Origin: SHLQ01 sp964562985
GTDB taxonomy: Bacteria; Actinomycetota; Acidimicrobiia; Acidimicrobiales; SHLQ01
DNA length: 9,187 nt
Direction: 5' to 3'
Assembly (NCBI GenBank): GCA_964562985.1
Contig: CAZLWE010000092.1
Location: forward strand, 1-9,187
The notes beneath the pieces are model-generated. The model was not told the origin of the DNA, ran no database searches, and worked only from the letters and a program-made list of their open reading frames with translations. Positions 5,983 through 9,187 of this stretch are shown in pieces (within the stretch, counting starts at the first letter, position 1; the number at the start of each line of letters is the position of its first letter). A program made the position numbers and the translations under genes.

Positions 5983-6929
5983 GCGACCCGGCACTCAGCC
6001 CAGCACAACTTGAGGTCGTCGAACAGATCGGCGCCAAACGTGAAACGTGGCCCGAGTTCAACGCCGAACTTCGTGTGCAACTGCGTGAGCACATTCGTGA
6101 CGGCATCGCCGACCACGTAGCACGCCTCCCTGCCGATCATGAGGGCGTGTGGGCGAACAAGCACGCAATCGCGACCGTGCACGGCTGCGAGAAGCGTTAT
6201 CTTGCCGATCGCGAGTTCCCGGGGTGGTCGGTGCCTTTGGCACGCGGCACGGTGGTCCACAAAGCGATCGAGTTCTCGATCAACTGGCAAGGCACCCCCA
6301 CGCCGGGCGACCTTGTCGATGAGGCGATGGCCAGCTTGGAATTCGGTGAGCAGAACATCGCCGAGTTCTTAAAGCAGTTGAGCCCGGCGGACCGGGCCCA
6401 GCTTCGCTCCGACGCCCTCGACCTCGTCTCGAAGTTCGAAGAGTGCTGGCCGCAGCTCAAAAAGCAATGGCGTCCGGTCACCGAGTCGAAGGTCCGCATG
6501 GACCTCTTCGACAACAAAGTCGTCGTGCAAGGAAAGATCGACCTCACCCTCGGCCGCGCCGAGGGCCTACGTGCGGGCAAGGTGCTCATCGATTTAAAGA
6601 GCGGCAAAGCCCAGCCGTATCACATGGACGACCTGCGCTTCTACGCCGTGATCGAGACGGTCCGCATCGGCGTCCCGCCCCGCCGGATCGCGAGCTACTA
6701 CCTCGACCAAGCCAAGTTCCTCGCCGACGACGTCACTGAAGACCTGTTGTTTTCCGCCTCCGAACGGATCATTCGAGGGATCAATCGGATGATCGAACTC
6801 GATCTCGACGCATCGAACCCCCGGATCGCTACGAGCCCCGCATGTCGTTGGTGTCGAGTCTTGGAAACCTGTGAGCCCGGTCAGGTCTCTCTCCGAGAAT
6901 TCGACGACCCCCTCGAAGAACTGCGGTAG
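5979..6929 (+). CDS. PD-(D/E)XK nuclease, RecB/Cas4-like with probable Fe-S cluster
   Basis: A 316-aa protein with the RecB-family (COG2887-like) nuclease pattern. Motifs in order: C70 in VHGCEKRY, the first cluster ligand after a conserved helix; H94 in RGTVVH; D188 in VQGKIDL; D205-x-K207 in LIDLKSGK, the (D/E)xK catalytic pair; Y222 in the DDLRFYAV helix, in the place of QxxxY. Near the end are C289, C292 and C298 (CRWC then five residues to C). One early plus three late cysteines is the arrangement that holds a 4Fe-4S cluster in AddB and Cas4. The protein is presumably a DNA exonuclease in repair. An N-terminal helical segment of about 60 residues precedes the first motif. Its ATG overlaps the synthetase TGA (ATGA), indicating translational coupling. 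No helicase or cas gene is nearby. Confidence 0.86.
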   Translation: MSDPALSPAQLEVVEQIGAKRETWPEFNAELRVQLREHIRDGIADHVARLPADHEGVWANKHAIATVHGCEKRYLADREFPGWSVPLARGTVVHKAIEFSINWQGTPTPGDLVDEAMASLEFGEQNIAEFLKQLSPADRAQLRSDALDLVSKFEECWPQLKKQWRPVTESKVRMDLFDNKVVVQGKIDLTLGRAEGLRAGKVLIDLKSGKAQPYHMDDLRFYAVIETVRIGVPPRRIASYYLDQAKFLADDVTEDLLFSASERIIRGINRMIELDLDASNPRIATSPACRWCRVLETCEPGQVSLREFDDPLEELR

Positions 6930-7083
6930 TCCTGAAGAACTGACTCAGGGCGACTTCTCGACCGAGACAGCAGTCGCGGGGCTACCAATATTGATGGTTC
7001 CGTTAAGGTGATCCGACGGACTCTCCGATCACGGGACAGAGGGCGGTCGCTCTCGATGCCTTGGGCCTTGGCGGGTTGGTCCA
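6930..7083. other. Intergenic region with an inverted repeat
   Basis: No gene is supported here. The clearest structure is GTGATC (7008-7013) with GATCAC (7027-7032), extended inside by GGA/TCC (7018-7020 with 7024-7026) and a 4-nt bulge. A weak CCTGA/TCAGG stem (6931-6935 with 6945-6949) begins one base after the nuclease stop. Either could help terminate the operon; the first could equally be an operator. No promoter was convincing. Confidence 0.35.
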
Positions 7084-7412
7084 ATGCCATCGTTCACGTT
7101 GTTTCGAAAGCTCGCCGCGGTCGTCGTCGTCGTTTTGCTTGCCACGACGCTGCCGTCCACCCTGATCGGCGCACAGTCCACGGCAACGCCCGACGATGTC
7201 GACGGTGACGGCATTGGAATGCTCCCTGAATTTGGTGCCACGTAGTGTTGGAGTCCTGATCGCCCCGACGGGGCAATGAGCTCGCCCTCACCGGCCCAAA
7301 CGACACTCCACTAGCGCTCGGCGGACTCACCGCGATCCTGGTCGGTGTCGTCCTGGTCGCGGTCAGCCGCCGTCAAGAACTCGAGCCAGCCAGCGTCGAG
7401 CACGACGCCTAG
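7084..7412 (+). pseudogene. Remnant of a sortase-anchored surface protein (signal peptide and LALTG signal)
   Basis: ATG at 7084 opens a 53-codon frame ending at TAG 7243-7245. It encodes a signal peptide (MPSFTLFRKLAA, hydrophobic VVVVVLLATTLPSTL, likely cleavage after IGA at residue 30) and then TPDDVDGDGIG, which looks like the start of a thrombospondin type 3-like calcium repeat. In another frame, open from 7260 to the TAG at 7410-7412, lies ELALTG, a hydrophobic stretch (PLALGGLTAILVGVVLVAV) and a basic SRRQ tail. This is a complete LAxTG wall-sorting signal as used by class E sortases. The body of the protein between them is missing. A single frameshift cannot reconnect the halves, because each frame has its own stop (7243, 7257). 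The small hairpin GCCCC-GAC-GGGGC (7262-7274) marks the junction. An assembly error is the main alternative. Confidence 0.65.
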
Positions 7413-7438
7413 CCGACCCGGTTGCGAGATAGGTCAGG

Positions 7439-8224
7439 TCAGCCCTCCGCTGGCTGCATCATCGTGAACGACGCGTTGCAGCAGTCGTGCACGGTGCTCA
7501 TGCGCCCCACCCCAGGCATGTCCATTGCGGGCATGACTACCTGACCGCCTAGCTCTTGCACCTTGGCCACCGACGCGTCGAGGTCATCGACCGTGAAGTA
7601 CACGCCCCAGTGGTTGGGCACCATCTCTGGCACCTCAGCTGGCATCGTCATCATCCCGCCGAGGCCGCCGTTCTCGCCACCGGCGATCACGTGGTACTCG
7701 CCGGTGGGCATCTGCTGAGCCTCATAGTTCCAACCAAAGACCTCCGAGTAGAACGCTTGCGCGGTCGACAGATCACGAGTCATCAGTTCGTTCCATGCGT
7801 GTGTGTTTGCAACATTGCCGAGTTCTGAGCCGATGTGTTGGCCAGCCTCCCATGCCGAGAACGCTGCCCCTGTGGGGTCGGCGAACACCGCCATCCGTCC
7901 AGCCTCCATCACCTGCATTGCGGGCATCATCACCGAACCACCTGCGGCCTCCACGGCCGCTGCGGTGGCATCAAGGTCGGCAGTCGCCACGTAGGTGTTC
8001 CACACCGATGGCATCTCCATCCCAGGAGGGATAGACCCCATTCCGGCGACGGCCTTCCCGTCGACTCGGGCCATCGAGTAGATCCGGTTTCCATCACCGT
8101 CGAATTGGTCTTCCATATCCCAGCCGAACAATCCGGCGTAGAAGTCCTTGGCTTGGTCCAGGTCTGACGCCATGAGGTCAACCCAACTGGGCGTACCCGG
8201 CGCGTGCGAAGTGTGTTCAGTCAT
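7439..8224 (-). CDS. Double-VOC (glyoxalase/bleomycin resistance-like) protein, Rv0577/CFP-30B-like
   Basis: A 261-aa protein made of two vicinal-oxygen-chelate domains, at about residues 11-127 and 138-258. The length and many phrases match what I recall of mycobacterial Rv0577 (also 261 aa): GTPSWVDLMASD near the start, FYAGLFGWD, VWNTYVA, GGSVMMPA, AGRMAVFADPTGAAFSAWEA and HIGSEL in the first half; WNELMTRDL, AFYSEVFGWN, VPNHWGVYFTVDDLDA and GGQVVMPAMDMPGVGRM in the second. VOC proteins include glyoxalases, dioxygenases and antibiotic-binding proteins; the reaction here is unknown. The start has no strong ribosome-binding site. TAGGGT ends 7 nt before the ATG, so the message could be leaderless, or its AGGG may act as a weak Shine-Dalgarno. 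The end of the second domain reads HDCCNASFTMM, where relatives have DPQGA-type sequence. Confidence 0.9.
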   Translation of the reverse strand: MTEHTSHAPGTPSWVDLMASDLDQAKDFYAGLFGWDMEDQFDGDGNRIYSMARVDGKAVAGMGSIPPGMEMPSVWNTYVATADLDATAAAVEAAGGSVMMPAMQVMEAGRMAVFADPTGAAFSAWEAGQHIGSELGNVANTHAWNELMTRDLSTAQAFYSEVFGWNYEAQQMPTGEYHVIAGGENGGLGGMMTMPAEVPEMVPNHWGVYFTVDDLDASVAKVQELGGQVVMPAMDMPGVGRMSTVHDCCNASFTMMQPAEG

Positions 8225-8284
8225 GTTTCGGACCCTAGATCACAATGGCCGCTGCTCGCTAAAATTTTGCCGACCGAAGACACC

Positions 8285-8396
8285 GGGCCTGACCCCTTTC
8301 GAAGACGACTTCAAGACGACTTCGTTGAAAAATCAGCAGAAGTTTGGTCGGTCGCCGATGTGCCCTGACCCCTATTTCGAAATAGAGGTCAGGCCC
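8285..8396. mobile_element. Short REP/MITE-like element with 10-bp terminal inverted repeats
   Basis: GGGCCTGACC (8285-8294) and GGTCAGGCCC (8387-8396) are perfect inverted repeats bounding 112 bp. The internal sequence CCTGACCCCTATTTCGAA (8364-8381) is a near copy of CCTGACCCCTTTCGAA (8288-8303). With the right end it makes a 30-bp palindrome (8364-8393) that has one mismatched pair and a 14-bp perfect core, CTATTTCGAAATAG. An 11-bp tandem duplication (AAGACGACTTC, 8302-8323) lies inside. No reading frame is present and no target-site duplication is seen. The layout resembles non-autonomous repeats moved by Y1 (REP-associated) transposases, but that link is inference. A regulatory role in the divergent promoter region is the alternative. 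Confidence 0.5.
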
Positions 8397-8407
8397 CTAA
8401 GGTTGCT

Positions 8408-8440
8408 TTTCGGCCCGAAAGCAGAGTGCTCTGCTAGCTT
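8408..8440 (+). promoter_or_regulatory. Two adjacent palindromes and a -10 box: likely operator/promoter
   Basis: TTTCGG-C-CCGAAA (8408-8420) abuts AGCAGAG-TG-CTCTGCT (8420-8435), a palindrome with perfect 7-bp arms. TAGCTT (8435-8440) follows at once and fits the TANNNT -10 consensus, 33 bp before the start codon at 8473. A palindrome filling the -10/-35 spacer is the usual position for a repressor of the TetR or MarR kind. No convincing -35 hexamer is present. The regulator is not in this window. Confidence 0.45.
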
Positions 8441-8472
8441 TGCCGGTCCTCCCATTCCCCAAAGGAACGAAC

Positions 8473-9036
8473 ATGAACCCCACGGCCCCGCTCGAACAAG
8501 CCATCGCATCCACACGCCAAGTTTTGGCATCGATCCAACCCGACCAAATGTCGGCCCAAAGCCCCTGCGCTGAGTGGGACGTCGCAGGCGTAGTGAACCA
8601 TGTCATCGGCGGCGCACAGTTCTTCACTGCAGGCATGCAAGGCACCCCACCACCAGAAGGCCAGAATTGGGCCGAGGGCGACTACATGGCAGCGTTCGAT
8701 CAGGCAGCGGCCGAATGCGTCGACTGCTTCCAGCAGGAAGGCGCCCTCCAGCGCAACGTCGCGCTGCCGTTCGGCGAAATGCCTGGCGCCGCGGTTATGG
8801 GTATTGCGATGACAGACATCTTCACCCACGGTTGGGACATCGCAAAGGCAACAGGCCAGAGCACCGACCTCGCTCCTGAGCTCGCTGCGGGCATTCTCGA
8901 ACAATCCAGGCAGGCAATCGCTCCTGAGTGGCGCGGCCCAGAGGGAAGCCCGGCACCATTCGGCGCCGAGCAACAGTGCACCGATGGCTCATGCCACGCC
9001 GACCAACTCGCCGCGTTCCTCGGTCGCCAGGTGTAA
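8473..9036 (+). CDS. TIGR03086-like / mycothiol-dependent maleylpyruvate isomerase-type metal-binding protein
   Basis: A 187-aa protein of the DinB-like superfamily, near the MDMPI N-terminal domain and TIGR03086 groups. In actinobacteria these four-helix-bundle proteins use a divalent metal and often mycothiol in thiol-dependent chemistry. The signature SPCAEWDVAGVVNHVIGG (residues 30-47) includes the likely metal ligand H43. TDIFTHGWDIAKATGQ (114-129) supplies D115 and H119, a D-x3-H pair in the place of the E-x3-H of characterised MDMPI. The C-terminal part is short, lacking the second MDMPI domain, and has C169 and C174. The start is ATG 8473, behind AAAGGAA at 8461-8467. An in-frame ATG at 8440 lies over the candidate promoter and is rejected. 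A strong terminator follows, so this is probably a single-gene transcript. The substrate is unknown. Confidence 0.86.
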   Translation: MNPTAPLEQAIASTRQVLASIQPDQMSAQSPCAEWDVAGVVNHVIGGAQFFTAGMQGTPPPEGQNWAEGDYMAAFDQAAAECVDCFQQEGALQRNVALPFGEMPGAAVMGIAMTDIFTHGWDIAKATGQSTDLAPELAAGILEQSRQAIAPEWRGPEGSPAPFGAEQQCTDGSCHADQLAAFLGRQV

Positions 9037-9049
9037 ACGAGTCCGACAT

Positions 9050-9088
9050 TTGCGCGCTGGGCGGTGATCGGCACCGCCCAGCGAGCAA
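9050..9088 (+). terminator. Strong hairpin terminator after the TIGR03086-like gene
   Basis: CGCTGGGCGGTG (9055-9066) and CACCGCCCAGCG (9072-9083) form a perfect 12-bp stem with a 5-nt loop. After one mismatch the stem gains four more pairs (TTGC with GCAA at the outer ends). It begins 14 bp past the stop codon. Only a short AATTTG follows, not a full T-run, but the stem is the strongest in the window. Confidence 0.8.
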
Positions 9089-9151
9089 TTTGAGAGATGT
9101 CACACCGGATCGGGCATTCATCGGCGCGTCCCAGGGTTCACACTGGTAGTT

Positions 9152-9187
9152 ATGTCGGCCCTTGAATCCCCCAGCGAGACCCCTGAG
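9152..9187 (+). CDS. Possible start of a further gene, cut by the window end
   Basis: ATG at 9152 opens a frame reading MSALESPSETPE to the last base, with ordinary actinobacterial codon use. The upstream GGTAG is a poor ribosome-binding site, and there is no recognisable -10 box. The position, about 60 bp after a strong terminator on the same strand, suits a new gene. Twelve codons are too few to assign a family. Confidence 0.35.
   Translation, partial: MSALESPSETPE

Noticed and set aside
5143..5994. 283-aa minus-strand frame
   Set aside because: Antisense shadow of the acyl-CoA synthetase, low-complexity and without motifs.
5979..6929. Part of a CRISPR-Cas or AddAB system
   Set aside because: The nuclease has Cas4/AddB-like motifs, but no helicase, cas gene or repeat array is present in the window.
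8148..8573. 141-aa plus-strand frame
   Set aside because: It spans the divergent promoter region and the mobile-like repeat, has no ribosome-binding site, and overlaps two well-supported genes.

Overview
The window looks like a chromosomal piece of a GC-rich actinobacterium, most likely an Acidimicrobiia-type lineage. This rests on protein families visible by eye: a PPOX-class flavin protein close in length to mycobacterial Rv1155, a double-VOC protein resembling mycobacterial Rv0577 (CFP-30B), a mycothiol-dependent maleylpyruvate isomerase-like (TIGR03086-type) protein, and a C-terminal LALTG wall-sorting signal of the kind used by actinobacterial class E sortases. The placement is inferred; no database search was possible.

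Layout. Bases 1-67 are the 3' end of tmRNA (ssrA) reading into the window. Bases 70-592 hold no credible gene. This stretch has a 102-bp tandem repeat interrupted exactly in phase by a 100-N assembly gap, then a cluster of GC-rich hairpins. At 593-1036 (+) is a PPOX flavin-binding protein. It converges on a minus-strand pair: a 127-aa protein of unknown function (2269-1886) followed by a SirB1/transglutaminase-like protein (1860-1117). Divergent from that pair is a secreted RTX-repeat protein (2420-3709, +). It ends at a strong hairpin shared with the convergent SRPBCC-family gene (4263-3805, -).

A second divergent promoter region separates the SRPBCC gene from a two-gene operon: a medium/long-chain acyl-CoA synthetase (4360-5982) overlapping by 4 nt with a RecB/Cas4-like PD-(D/E)XK nuclease carrying a probable Fe-S cluster (5979-6929). 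Bases 6930-7438 contain a broken surface-protein gene: its signal peptide and its LALTG sorting signal survive in different frames, with almost nothing between them.

The right end has the double-VOC gene (8224-7439, -) and a divergent TIGR03086-like gene (8473-9036, +). The roughly 250 bp between them hold a short REP/MITE-like element and two back-to-back palindromes that look like an operator over a promoter. A strong hairpin terminator follows, and the first 12 codons of a further possible gene run off the end.

Most genes are ordinary actinobacterial metabolic or housekeeping families. No defence system, CRISPR array or complete mobile element is visible. The points most worth a second look are the collapsed tandem repeat beside tmRNA, the REP/MITE-like element with its adjoining operator palindromes, the decayed sortase substrate, the coupled acyl-CoA ligase and nuclease, and the uncharacterised C-terminal half of the RTX protein.
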